Notes: a model not told the origin generated them from the sequence alone. Counted from the stretch's first letter, positions 23,276 through 33,684 are shown. The stretch: DNA of 64,000 nt from Perkinsus marinus ATCC 50983 (GCF_000006405.1 NW_003205389.1:54820-118819); one strand, 5' to 3'. Made by a program: numbers and translations.

Positions 23276-23445
23276 TACGGTATCACGGGAACAAGATCAA
23301 ATGGAGCTATCAAATTCTTTCTTGAGGGTCACCCGAGCGCGGGTGGGGAGGAGCGCCCCCTGAAGCAGTACACATTCGCAAGAACTTATCCTGTGTATCC
23401 CTGGACTCTAGGCCTGGAGCGAAATTCGAGAGTAGGCACAACTTC

Positions 23446-23476
23446 CCAATACGTTCCTACCGTAGGAACGTATTGG
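23446..23476. repeat. Perfect palindrome (15-bp arms, 1-base centre)
   Basis: CCAATACGTTCCTAC, C, GTAGGAACGTATTGG. No mismatch in 15 pairs. Confidence 0.95.
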
Positions 23477-24050
23477 AATCCGTAGAAATTCCTATAGACC
23501 AGGGCACCATTGTTACGGGGCAACTCTCGCGGTGGTGGTTGAACTCGTCTGCTAATGCTTAATTGTGATGAGGCTTACTTGAGCAGGCTTGTGGAACTTG
23601 AAGTGTTAGCTGCTATGCCCATTGAGGATGAGCGTTTCAATGACTAACGTCTCAGCTGGACGGGTTAATGGGTGCACACTCCAATCAGGCGTACTATTTG
23701 CCAGCACTTTAAGTACTGCTATTGCATCCTTTGCAAGAGTAAAGTAATCTTTCACACTAATAACTTTCCAATAATATACTGAATAATTTTTCCAACAAAA
23801 AATTAACCTATATCCTGCAGCTCCTAAATTCAAACGTGCTCACTTTCTAACTTACCCACACGGATATCCACATCTTGTTCAAACCTTCGGTAATTTTGTG
23901 CGTAGTGTGGGTCTGCGTCGCGATTGGGAGTAGGAATCAACTCAGTGGCCATTGGCCACTGGCCAACACTTGTCCAAAGTCGATCACATCGATTTTTCCT
24001 CTCAGTACTGAACGGTTCAGTCCGAACCTCCGGCTTTACCAATGGCCGGT

Positions 24051-24480
24051 TCAACACCATTGTTGGTGGAAGGGTATCTCACAGAGACGCCCTGGCAGAA
24101 TGAACCTGCCATCAACTAAAATTATCACCCGTGAACCAGTGGTTCTATAGGTATGTAACGGCGTCAGGATTGTGATGGGTGTATTTCTCTTGGTACAGCA
24201 GACCACCGAGCTGGGACATGGCTGAGGTGAAGCAGATTTGGAGTTTGTAGGTGTCCGTGAGTATAGGCTATACTGTATAGCATGGAGAAGCTCAAGTGTT
24301 GTCTTCAGATCCTCCAGCATGGACTATATCCGCTGCTTGGCGTGGAACCAGCATGTTGCTCGTAGTACTCCCGGGAATACTTCTTTCATGGCGGCAATGA
24401 TAGATGGTGCACCGTCGCCTAGAACAACGTGACACGTTGAACGTGTAGTGTTCTTTGATCGAGTCCCAGTACTGGAGCAA
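24051..24480 (-). pseudogene. Decayed MULE-type transposase fragment
   Basis: On the minus strand near 24430-24320, one frame reads VVLGDGAPSIIAAMKEVFPG then VLRATCWFHAKQRI before an in-frame stop. D-x-A-x-A-I...FP...C-x-x-H is the core of the MULE (Mutator-like) transposase domain, and the C-x-x-H spacing is kept. Neighbouring frames continue (MLEDLKTTLELLHAIQYS) only after a stop. No terminal inverted repeats could be paired, and the N-terminal DDE part is not visible. A host gene derived from a transposase is possible, but the stops argue for a remnant. Confidence 0.5.
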
Positions 24481-25348
24481 TCTGTGGCAGAATGCTCAAT
24501 CGGCTCACCCGATTGGGTGACTGTCGACCCTGTAAAAGTCCCTGTAAGACTGGAAATTCAGTTAAAGCGGAGATTAAATATTAATCCTCAGCATACTTAG
24601 CGAGCGCTTAGCGGTCGACATAGTGCCACGAACCGCGCCGGAGACGTCGGTAGTCAGGACGCTGTATCGGCCGGAGATGGTGCTTGCATGGCGGCGCATT
24701 ACTAGTTGCCTTAGAAGCTCCAGCCCTGCTTGGGGTGCTCATCAGAACGGGAGGGCTCCAAGCCCTGGGGCCCAGGGCCTGGGCTTGTCAGGAGTGATAC
24801 TTTTGACAAGCCATAGGCTTGTCCATTCCCGTCATCATCACATACTATGTGACGTGAATGGACCCAAATGCGAGCAGGCAACGGTACTCGCATTCGGCGG
24901 AGGTATCTTCTGAGGGCGTCATTGGTGATGGTGGTGGATATTATCCACTGGATAACGCGGTCTCAGCGGGATGGAGAAGGGCCCTTTCAAATTGGAAGAG
25001 TTCTCTCTTTTTCAAAAAGAATTCATTTATTTCTATTTCATTATCTCTTTCAAAAATTTTCAGAAAGAAACGAGAAAGAAATGAAAATAGTTGAATTATA
25101 TGCTACAATTTCTAGTCTGAAAATTTAAGGAAGATGATTTAAAGGTATGAGTATGAAAATACAAGGCACCGCCTATCGGTGATGATTGATAGTCGAGATA
25201 TTACGAGAAAATGCGACTTACATAGACGTTATTGTTGAGTCCCCGCGGTAAAGGTAACGGTCCGTTACTAACGGAGGAGGTGATACTAGAGGGTCATGAA
25301 CAACTAGGCCTCAACAGAGAACAACCGGGCATCATTTCATGAGAACTG

Positions 25349-25545
25349 GGCGATTCTGATACAATACAAGTATACACCTAGACCCTGTGAGCTATAGAGC
25401 AGTGAAGCGTGGGATGAATTTAGAGTCAATGTCAATAGCTGCTGAACTTCGGTGTCTCGAATATCTAGTCCATGGCGATTCTGATACAATACAAGTATAC
25501 AGCCAGGTTCTATGAGCAATAGAGCATTGGAGTGTGGAAGGACCT
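25349..25545. repeat. Imperfect tandem duplication with an exact 28-bp core
   Basis: The 28 bases from GGCGATTCTGATACAATACA onward occur identically at 25349-25376 and 25474-25501, 125 bases apart, and similarity continues for about 40 bases after each (GAGC-ATAGAGCA). It lies just before the assembly gap, so the true array may be longer. Confidence 0.85.
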
Positions 25546-25617
25546 TCAGACTGAAGGCTTCAGTAGCAGGCTCAAGTAGGTTAAGTCAACTTACCTACCG
25601 GCAGCATTGTTGGGCTA

Positions 25618-25717
25618 NNNNNNNNNNNNNNNNNNNNNNNNNNNNNNNNNNNNNNNNNNNNNNNNNNNNNNNNNNNNNNNNNNNNNNNNNNNNNNNNNNN
25701 NNNNNNNNNNNNNNNNN
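25618..25717. other. Assembly gap (100 N)
   Basis: Exactly 100 undetermined bases, a conventional gap size, so the real length is unknown. It is flanked by AT-rich self-complementary sequence and the duplication at 25349-25545, which probably caused the break. Confidence 0.99.
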
Positions 25718-25853
25718 AGTCCCGACCATTTTGAAAGACTAAAGCTCAAAAACCCCAAAAAACTGAATTCTTTTCAATTCTTTCTAGAAACAATCGAACT
25801 AATATTTCTTCGTATTCTTTTCGAAAAGAAATAAAAATAAATAATTAGAGAGT

Positions 25854-25896
25854 ACACTTCGACAGCCATTGAAAGTTTCAATGGCTGTCGAAGTGT
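25854..25896. repeat. Perfect palindrome (21-bp arms, 1-base centre)
   Basis: The arm starting ACACTTCGACAGCCATTGAA is followed after a single G by its exact reverse complement. It is the longest perfect palindrome noticed in the window and starts 137 bases after the assembly gap. It could be a fold-back element end, or an artefact of assembly at the gap edge. Confidence 0.9.
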
Positions 25897-27208
25897 GCTC
25901 TGTGGCTCGAAGACAGTGGGTCCCATTGCCTCCCATGCCGATGATGGATTCGGGGATGATTGAGTAGAGGCCACATCTACTGAGAGGGGGGCGGAAGGGC
26001 CTTCCGGAAAGGCGAACTGCCGCGGTAAACCATCGAATTTCGCGGGCCAATCTCAAGGAATCAATGCCCTCCGGCGAACGCGCGTTCTGCGACTTCATTT
26101 CGTGAGCTCAACACGGGATATCAAAGCTGGATTCAGCAGATGAAGAGTGGGAGTTTGGGCGGAGCTCGAGCTCCAGCGTAGCATCGAGGCGCAGAAATAT
26201 ACTAGCTGACCTGGACGCTTTCCTCAGGACCGTCAGAAAGAATGGTGAATACCAGCATATCCCCGCGCATCAAGGGAATTCGAAAAAACGATGAAAACGC
26301 TGACCGGGCCACCATTAGCGGTGGGGGGCCATCACTGCCATCGAACCAATTTGCAAGGAACTTGCAAAGACGTCAATCGGTGCAGCTTATAGAGGGCCAA
26401 AGCAGAGTTGGAATATCTCCGCGAACGGGAGCTTGCTGAAGAGAAGTCCAGAAGTCATAGGATTAACCAGGGTTTGCCCTTTGGGCACGGGCGGAAATGT
26501 CCGACGGAAATTTTCGAGAAAATTTCAGAAATTTCCGTTGAGGCTGGAAAATCTTGGAAATTTGCTAAAAATGCCCAAAAAATCGTGCCCAGGGTAGTAG
26601 AGAGGAGAGAAGTAGTTCAGATTCATTCATAATGGCCGAATAAAGCTAGTGAAGGCGTTCGCAGGTGTCTACTGGTCACTGAATACATCTTGCGGTTACC
26701 CTCAGATATCGATCAGATGGGCGTGCGCGTGAGCCTCTCAAGAGTTAGCGATTCTCCAACTATCTTGCAATCTTGCGTTCTCTCTCTCGAGAATCGAATA
26801 GTGTCGGCGTAGCTCCAGTTATTGTGCTGGACCGGGCCTGGGTGCGTGAATATGAGTTTGCGTTCATGAAGATGAGTTTGCGTGCAAGGCTCCATCCAGC
26901 GGCTTCACCCCGTGTTATCAAGAGTCTGATCGATCGAGTATAACTGTGCTATAGTTCTATCATTATCTGAGTTATCTCAGTTCTTCTTCGTTTATTTATC
27001 TTCGTTCGGTTCGGTTAGAAGATCGGTTCTATCGACCTTCGGCTTAACTGTCTTGACTTACCTCCGTCTTATATTTGTGGTATCGATCGACAGTAACTAA
27101 ATACCCTACAACTGGCTAGGGCCACTACCGTATCACTAAGTTAGCTGGTATACTACAAGAGCTGGAGTCGAGTTGGCTTATCTAGTTATAGCAGTGAGAT
27201 ATCGATTT
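25897..27208. other. Flank of the gag element; possible degenerate exons and 5' LTR
   Basis: A plus-strand frame near 26395-26630 (AELEYLRERELAEEKSR) looks helical but has no partner. 26890-27208, directly before the primer-binding-site-like sequence, is where the 5' LTR of the following element should be; without a visible 3' partner its borders cannot be set. Confidence 0.35.
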
Positions 27209-27245
27209 TGGTACAATCATCCGAGAAGAAGTGACTACTAACGTC

Positions 27246-29354
27246 ATGGATGCCAATGATCCGTTGTTAATCAGAAGCACCGAGGCGGGGAACCGCCCGG
27301 TGGAAGAATCTGGTTCGCCGCCGGCGTGGGCTTGGGAGCTCCGTGGGCAAATCGAGCACTTGGCGGGCATGTTCAACGAGTTGAGCTCGAAGTTAAACTC
27401 CTCACCTTCGATAGGGCGGTCAACGACCGACGTTCAAGGTGAGGATACGGTCGACACCGCTGTCAGCGACGATCCCAGTGTCGAGGAGCACCGAACCTCC
27501 TTACTAGACTTCGTCGGGGTGCAAGGGGTACCGACGAGGGGAGGTCAATGTCGTCGAGGGGTTGACATAACGAAGGTGTCCAAGAGGGCACGGAATACCA
27601 GAGCTGTCACTGGAGGGCCCTTCATCGGGGTTGCCGATGCCAGAGGCTTCATCTGTTTCAAGAGGCAGGTGAAGAGTTTGCCTGAGATCCAATTGAGTGG
27701 TCGGTATGGACCTTCAGAAGAAGATGAATGGGCATTCGAGTATTTCTACGTGAACCACAACGTCAGCGAACCCCTGAGACAGTTAATTAATGATACTTGT
27801 GCGAGGAACAAGGACCTCACGTTCAAGGCGAGAGTGCTGACTATGTGGAGTGTCCTCGAGAGCTACTCGGACGGCACTGACGAGATGTCATTGGTGAAGC
27901 GATGGGAAGCCTTGGGTTGCGGCCCTGAGGGAGCGAAGGGGTTGGAGACCTTCGTGTCCAAATTGGAAGGCCTTCGAGATCAGCTATCCGAAGTTCGGGG
28001 AGCTCCTGTCTCGGATCTGGAGGCGAGAGCTCGACTGTATATGGGACTACCCCGGGACGGGCAACTACATGTAGATCGCTTGCCGAGATTGTCAGTGGCG
28101 ACATACAGAGACATGCTCCGAGAGTGCAAGTCCTGGGCTCAGCTTACCTTGAGATATGGGGTAGAGAGTCTTGGGATGAGATCGATGGCACCACTGAAGT
28201 TACCTACCAAAGATCACACGGGTCCTAAGAAAGGCCAAACCGGAGCCCATTTGGCCGAGTTGCACAACGCGGAGATCGACAGTAGGGCAAGAGCCCAGGT
28301 GTATGTTAGCGGCCTACCCTTCCATTGGACCTTTCGAGAGACGAAGGGTTTGATCGGTGAGCTCTCCAATGGCGACTTGTCGGTGTATGTTACCATGTTG
28401 CCCAGGAAGGGCACTGCCATCGTGAAGCTCAAGACCGATGTCGAAGCTGAGAGAGTGATACAATTATTGAACGGCAAGCAGATTGGTGGGCGGGTTGTGT
28501 TGGCTAAGCACGATAAGTTCGCGCAAAAGACGGTTGATAGCAATCCCCAGGTCAATCTGAGTGAGGCACAGCAGAGAGTGTGCCCGTTAGACGACTCCTC
28601 ATCTGAGGAGAGTAGTAGCTCGGCGGAATGTCATATCCTTGCAGTCGAGACCGGCGTTCTTGATGATAGCCATTGGGCGAATACCTCTTTGGAGGAGAGA
28701 CTATCGAGTCAACAGTGTCAAGAGCGAATCGTACCGGATATTGTGGCGTTATGCCAGACCAGCAAGGGTGTCGAGTCCGTTGAGGCTAAGAGCTTCGAGA
28801 GCAACATTGAGAACATTGAGAGTAAGAGCTTCGAGAGCAACATTGAGAACATTGAGAGTAAGAGCTTCGACAGCAACATTGAGAACTTCGAGAGTAAGAG
28901 CTTCGAGAGCAACATTGAGAACTTCGAGAGTAAGAGCTTCGAGAGCAATATTGAGAACATCGAGAGTAAGGGCTTCGAGAGCAACATCGAGAACTTCGAG
29001 AGAAAGGGCTTCGAGAGCAACACCGAGAACGTCGAGAGAGCCTACGGCGATATTGAGGTTGAGAACATCGAGAGCTGCAGGTCTAGGCTTCGAGAGGGCC
29101 CGAAGGTCAGGGAACCTACGTCGAAGCGATTGGCTGTCACATACACGGCCAATGGGTTGCCGACCGTGGCAGTAAGTCTTCAAGGCAGGGTCACTACGGT
29201 TGCGCTCCTGGACACAGGAGCGACAGACGTGTTCGTGTCCAGTACTTTATACCATCGGTTGAAGGCACAGTCGCCAGGCCTGGAGTTGAAGCAGGGTGAC
29301 ATATCGGTGAAGTTGCTCGATGGAGGAGCAGTCACGATCCCTCATAGTCTATGA
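27246..29354 (+). CDS. Retroelement Gag-protease polyprotein with an internal RRM and 12-residue tandem repeats
   Basis: Start chosen at the ATG at 27246 (MDANDPLLIRSTEAG); the frame is open upstream only from a GTG at 27231. The protein has about 702 residues. Region order: a Gag-like helical part (residues about 100-310, with MSLVKRWEALGCGPEGAKG and ARLYMGLPRDGQLHVDRLP); an RNA recognition motif (about 350-425: VYVSGLPFHWTFRETKGLI with RNP2-like VYVSGL, then GTAIVKLKTDVEAERVIQLL with an RNP1-like strand); an acidic linker; eight 12-residue repeats (about 514-609); and a retropepsin-like protease with the canonical DTG in ALLDTGATDVFVSS (about residue 656). The CCHC zinc knuckle usual for Gag is absent, so the RRM probably supplies RNA binding. 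Translation ends at TGA while the frame stays open beyond. Domain calls are from pattern, not search. Confidence 0.72.
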   Translation: MDANDPLLIRSTEAGNRPVEESGSPPAWAWELRGQIEHLAGMFNELSSKLNSSPSIGRSTTDVQGEDTVDTAVSDDPSVEEHRTSLLDFVGVQGVPTRGGQCRRGVDITKVSKRARNTRAVTGGPFIGVADARGFICFKRQVKSLPEIQLSGRYGPSEEDEWAFEYFYVNHNVSEPLRQLINDTCARNKDLTFKARVLTMWSVLESYSDGTDEMSLVKRWEALGCGPEGAKGLETFVSKLEGLRDQLSEVRGAPVSDLEARARLYMGLPRDGQLHVDRLPRLSVATYRDMLRECKSWAQLTLRYGVESLGMRSMAPLKLPTKDHTGPKKGQTGAHLAELHNAEIDSRARAQVYVSGLPFHWTFRETKGLIGELSNGDLSVYVTMLPRKGTAIVKLKTDVEAERVIQLLNGKQIGGRVVLAKHDKFAQKTVDSNPQVNLSEAQQRVCPLDDSSSEESSSSAECHILAVETGVLDDSHWANTSLEERLSSQQCQERIVPDIVALCQTSKGVESVEAKSFESNIENIESKSFESNIENIESKSFDSNIENFESKSFESNIENFESKSFESNIENIESKGFESNIENFERKGFESNTENVERAYGDIEVENIESCRSRLREGPKVREPTSKRLAVTYTANGLPTVAVSLQGRVTTVALLDTGATDVFVSSTLYHRLKAQSPGLELKQGDISVKLLDGGAVTIPHSL
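28785..29072 (+). repeat. 36-bp coding minisatellite, eight units
   Basis: In-frame repeat of the 12-residue unit SKSFESNIENIE (variants SFDSNIENFE, GFESNTENVE; the last copy is degenerate). The units grow more divergent toward the 3' end, and the frame is kept throughout, as expected if the repeat was under protein-level selection when it expanded. The unit is charged and would be a helical or flexible spacer between RRM and protease. Confidence 0.93.
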
Positions 29355-29612
29355 GTCATAGACATGAGAAGTCTTATATCAAATGTGGCCCACGTCCCTT
29401 ACCTCTTTGCGACCAAACCGACCTATGTTGTTTTATCTGCAGAGGCTGCCTATCGAAAACATGGAGTTATGGCCATAGCGAGCGGTGTCGTCTCCGTGAA
29501 ACGAAAAAAGCTCCACCGTGAAACGAATGTGGTTGAACGACACACTATATGACCGTGGCCGTCGCTATTAGGGCTGTGATGTTCCCTTAGGATGCCTATT
29601 AAATATTTTTAG

Positions 29613-29708
29613 AAGATTCTACTCTTCCTCTCCCATTTTCCTCTCCTTCCTCTTTCTTCTTTCTCCTCTCTCCTCTTTCCTCTTTCTCCTCTCTCCTCTT
29701 TCCTCTCT
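29613..29708. repeat. Pyrimidine tract with CTCTTTCCTCTTTCTCCTCT repeats
   Basis: Nearly pure C/T on the plus strand for about 95 bases, with a roughly 21-base unit repeated about three times. It follows the truncated retroelement and could be a polypurine/polypyrimidine relic or an independent low-complexity tract. Confidence 0.85.
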
Positions 29709-30663
29709 GTTACTGATTTGCCCATTGAGATAACACTAAACTGGATCTAATTGCACGAGCATGCCTTCCAGAGCCTCTCCATACTTGCCGACGAAGGCTA
29801 TTTTCATCACAAGCTTAGCTAAGGAAATCCTTCAGCCTATAGAGACATATTGTGTGCCACGGGAGATTGGGACTGCGACAACGCTGCAGCATCATCTTAC
29901 ATCTCTCTTCTCTTCCCTTTCAATCCTCTTTTCTCTGTCTGGGGCCATCTTCTCCCCCATCCCTCCTGCATGTTAGGCAGTCGTCATAACCAAGTAGACC
30001 ATTCCGGCTATATCACGCACACTCGAGCTCTCGTGTGGAGAAGTCTACCGAGCAATTCCTAGATTACAGCCCCTACCATCATCGGCATGCATCGTTCGTG
30101 TATGTCAGATTCGTTACTGCTGCCTCCGGGAAAGCATGAATAGAGTTCGTCGTGTCGGGAAGCTCAGGATCTTACGCATCTACAGGAATAGAACTGTGAC
30201 ACTTCTTGGCTTCTTGTTCGTCAAGAAGGCGCTCTCCACACGTGTAGGGAACGGAGTTCAAAAATGGCAGTGACAAGTGGCTCAGGGCGCGTGACAGGCG
30301 GAAGCTACCTGAGACCCTGCCCACTCCACTACAAATTTGCAGGGGAATTCAACTCTCCTCCACTCAGAAGGTATTCCCATGTGGCTCCCATGATTATTCG
30401 TCGAACTTTATGCACCTTGTGCTAGAAAATACCCTGAGAGTCTCAGGCTGAAACCCGTACTTGGTTGGTCACCGCTTGCCGAGTTTCGATACCATTGACT
30501 ATAATACAACGCAGTTGTAGATTTCTAATGGGAGAATATATGGCTTCCAGCGATGTCTCATCCAGCAGCTGGAGAGCCATGGTAGAAGACCTATTATTGT
30601 ACACATGGCCATGAGCTACTCATAGCTGATTCTTCAATGGGAATACGACAAGAATTAAAGGTC
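29709..30663. other. Intergenic, nothing recognised
   Basis: Short frames with no family resemblance and no convincing splice chains. It probably includes the 3' untranslated region of the minus-strand gene ending at 30664. Confidence 0.4.
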
Positions 30664-31864
30664 CTATCCGTCGACACCGTCAGAGCCTTGTTGCACGACG
30701 AAGTGAATGGTAGTCCCTTTGAGATAGAACTGCTGTGGATGTGACTGAAATGAAAGCCAAATTGTGTAACATGCCATCGAGACGTATCATCAGGTGAAGA
30801 AGTACCTACCTCTACAATCTCTTGCAGTGTTGTGTTCATATCCTCTATTTCCGCATATTGTGCCGATCGACTGTAGAGGTTGTGAGAAGCGACTCTCAAG
30901 GGAATTCTGGAGTAGTAACAAATCCTCCCACGAGTTAGACTTGCTCTTACTGATATTGATCCATCTCGAGGAATAGTGCCTCCAAATCGGCAACCAATGA
31001 TTCCTTCAGCGACATGCAATGGCCTCCATCAGTCGACGACGGCGTGTTATCCCCCTCCCCCTACACAATAGGAACAGGATCGAGTGGATATCACGACGTA
31101 TTAAAGGCGCACCACAAGCTCATCGGGCACCACGGTAGAACGGCCAGTCGATGGTTGGCCAGCAGGCACATTTGTTCTTAATTCACTATTGATCCGCGGC
31201 ATCCTCGGCAAACGGCTCTGAGATGCTTACCGTACTGTACAAAGCATCACACTGAGTCACTTACGCCTGGGCTGATGAGGTCCTCGTCAGACTCCTCTTC
31301 ATCAGAATACAGGAAGGTCAGTCGGGGAAGCTCCATGAGTGATGGGAAGTTAGAAGGTGCCGGCATCACCACAGTCGAAGACGACGACGGCGCCTCCTCT
31401 CCGGCATCCAGCATGAGCTCAAACTCAGTAGCCAGCCTTCGCGGCGGGATGCCATCACAGGGCATCGGACGGCAACGACTGCGATACTTATCTATCTTGG
31501 GGGGTGAGGGGCTCCTCGAACGTAGGCTTGAACCGGGCTGAGAGACGGAAAGACCCATCCATCTCAGAACGGGTGCCCAACCCAGTACTTTGAGTCTAAA
31601 TGCAACAGTACCACTGCTTACCTTGCGCTGCGGGGTAACAGGAGCTTCCTCCTCCTCTTCTTCTTCTTCTTCTCGCTGTTGATGACCCAATCGAGACGCC
31701 CCAACATATACCGCATGTTCCCCGGTTGGAGTTGTCGCCGAGGCCTGCAGTTTCGGTAGTGGAGACCGAACTGCATTCAGGGGCGGGAGTCGCTTGATGG
31801 TGTTTCCAACAGGCGTTTGCGCGGAGATGCTACCAGCACTGGAATCCTCTCGGAATAACTGCAT
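30664..31864 (-). CDS. Acidic, Ser/Pro-rich protein with a C-terminal coiled coil, unidentified
   Basis: The ATG at 31864 starts MQLFREDSSAGSISAQTPVG. Exon 1 ends after a Glu run and APVTPQRK; a GTAAGC...CTCTCAG intron then joins PGSSLRSRSPSPPKIDKYRS, ATEFELMLDAGEEAPSSSS and SDEEESDEDLISPG, which ends at GTAAGTG. Downstream exons encode LKESLVADLEALFLEMDQYH then RSAQYAEIEDMNTTLQEIVE, a short coiled coil, and finally SHPQQFYLKGTTIHFVVQQG ending at a TAG (30664-30666). Introns are of the window's usual size where both ends are clear. One exon between about 31250 and 31040 may be missing from this model. No catalytic or membrane motif; basic SRSPSPP and acidic DEEESDED patches suggest a nuclear phosphoprotein, an inference only. 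Confidence 0.5.
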
Positions 31865-32634
31865 GAAGAAAGAGTGCCTTATGAAACCGCGTAATACGAA
31901 CTAACAATATTCCATGCATACGATCAACAAGTGTTACCGAGAATTCTCCGGGAATTCTGAGGAATTCCTATTGATCGTGTTCACTTTTACTCTAACTTGT
32001 GTGTGAATTTCTACAACTTCTAAACTGAGTAAATGAAACCTATACTCTAATACCACTTCTAAATGACATGGTAGGTGTGCAACACATACAGCAGTAGATC
32101 CCATAGGCACATAGTTCATCAGTCAATGACGCGATCGCCACCTCACCCTTATAGAACAAGGATTCCCCCGAAGTGCTGAGTCTCCCCTCGTAGTAGCAGC
32201 CGTTGATGGAGTTGCCGCAGTAGCGTTGAAGTCGATGTCCAAACCCCCTTCGCTTACTGCTAGGGGCCTCTTCTTCGACTGGAGTGGTGTCGACACGAAC
32301 GAATGACCCTGAACAGGCTTGGGTCCTCTATAGGGAACGTCAGCCTCACCTGAGCGGCCTTTGACTCCCCCTTCTCCATCAAAATGTTCGATTTCCCTCC
32401 CACCCTAGTTTGATGTTCTTCAGAAGATGTGTGTTGATGAGTATACATGTCACAGGAAGCGATCCTTCGAGCACTACTACGACCAAGCCCCCATTCAGAT
32501 CGAATAAGACCGAAATTATCCAACACAACATAAAGTACTCATCCAACTTGAAATGATACTCGAGACGATACTGGTTTCACGACCGTTGAGGACTTGGCAG
32601 TAGCATACCGACATGATAGAAAATTCAATTCTCG

Positions 32635-32865
32635 TTATAGTACACGGTAGTAGGACGAGGGTCGACCACCATCACCACTATCGCCGCCATCATCACCAGC
32701 ATCCGTGGTAGTAGTCGGATGATGCCCTAGGAGGGCCTTCGTCATCTCATCCGACGGAACGCCACGTCTAGCACGACGCTGAGCTTCAGAGCGATAAATC
32801 CGTACACACATCGCTGCCGCTATGAAAGCCATACATAGGAGGAGTACCGTATAGAGATACTTCAT
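32635..32865 (-). CDS. Small single-pass membrane protein
   Basis: A complete ATG frame of 76 residues. The N-terminus YLYTVLLLCMAFIAAAMCV is a signal anchor or signal peptide; Arg-rich RIYRSEAQRRARRG follows, then a Gly/Asp-rich tail. By the positive-inside rule the C-terminus would be cytosolic. No homologue recognised. Single exon, no repeat overlap; upstream sequence shows no further exon. Confidence 0.4.
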   Translation of the reverse strand: MKYLYTVLLLCMAFIAAAMCVRIYRSEAQRRARRGVPSDEMTKALLGHHPTTTTDAGDDGGDSGDGGRPSSYYRVL

Positions 32866-33684
32866 CTGAAGTTGAAGAGCCAGACTCAGAGTATAGCTGA
32901 TGATAAATCAAATGTCCGATCCTAGACTTGCACACATTTTCGATCAGAAAGGGCGCCACTAACATCAGAGGAACGAAGGCCTCACAATGCGCTCATGTCC
33001 ATCCGGCAAGTCCGGTAAGGTGGAAGAAGATGAGTACGCTGAATTCGTAACGGCTGATGCATTAGATATCTGATGATAATAATAAACAATACAACTAGAA
33101 ATTACACCCAGGCAGATCCACTGCATTCATTTTCGCAGTGAGGCAAACTGAAGTAGTGTCCACCTTCACTCCAACGATGATGATATGCCCCTCCTCACCA
33201 CACTGGTCGCAGCATCGTGATAAATGTGTGCAAGACGATCGATAGAGGACTTCTCGAACTCTCTCATATCGCCGCCCAAAACTGATGGGTCTGTACCACC
33301 CTCCTGAGCGAACACACTAAGTACTGATACCATCACACGCCCAAGTTCCCAACGTGAGGCGCCCACTATAATTTCCATCACAAGCAGTATCAGCGAGCTA
33401 TGCATTGGAGACGACACTACACTCGAAACCACATTACCTCCTTTCCTCGTACGAAGTCGAAGAGTAATGGCAAGATGACAAGTGCACCGATAAATTGCAT
33501 TATAGGACAACACGAAACGATAACAACAACAATCACCACCGATTCACCCCCCACTGAAAACAACCGCCAACAGTACGACGAGAAACAAGCGTATAGTAAC
33601 AATAGCCGACGTTGAGAATTCCCAAGTAGAGCCACTACACCAACTTGGGGAAAATATCATACGTGTGAATAGACAGAGGCGGTT
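32866..33684. other. Unassigned; hydrophobic frames on the minus strand
   Basis: Minus-strand frames near 33635-33420 (MQFIGALVILPLLFDFV) and 33410-33166 (HSSLILLVMEIIVGASR, with an acidic tail) could be exons of a small membrane protein joined by a GTAATG...CATAG intron, but joining them runs into a stop in the best phase. Left unassigned. Confidence 0.3.

Larger units (their letters stand above)
22381..24050. other. Gene-poor, palindrome-bearing region
   Basis: No gene supported. It holds two short-loop palindromes (23243-23275 and 23446-23476, listed separately). A minus-strand frame at 22707-22967 has a hydrophobic stretch but opens at a non-ATG codon with no partner exons. Confidence 0.4.
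27209..29552 (+). mobile_element. Truncated LTR-retroelement: RRM-bearing Gag plus aspartic protease
   Basis: The unit begins with a primer-binding-site-like sequence, TGGTACAATCATCCGAGAA (27209-27227), nearly the same as that after the 5' LTR of the complete element at 42341 (TGGTGCATCATCCGAGAA). Both are preceded by CAGTGAGAT. The gag-protease ORF follows at 27246. After its TGA (29352-29354) the same frame stays open to 29552 (VIDMRSLISNVAHVPYLF and on), so the stop could be a mutation in a longer ORF. No reverse transcriptase, RNase H or integrase follows within view, and no 3' LTR was found. Confidence 0.7.

Noticed and set aside
28639-29183. Long alternative-frame ORFs over the 36-bp repeat array on both strands
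   Set aside because: They are shadows: a repeat whose length is a multiple of three keeps every frame open. The Gag frame has the domains.
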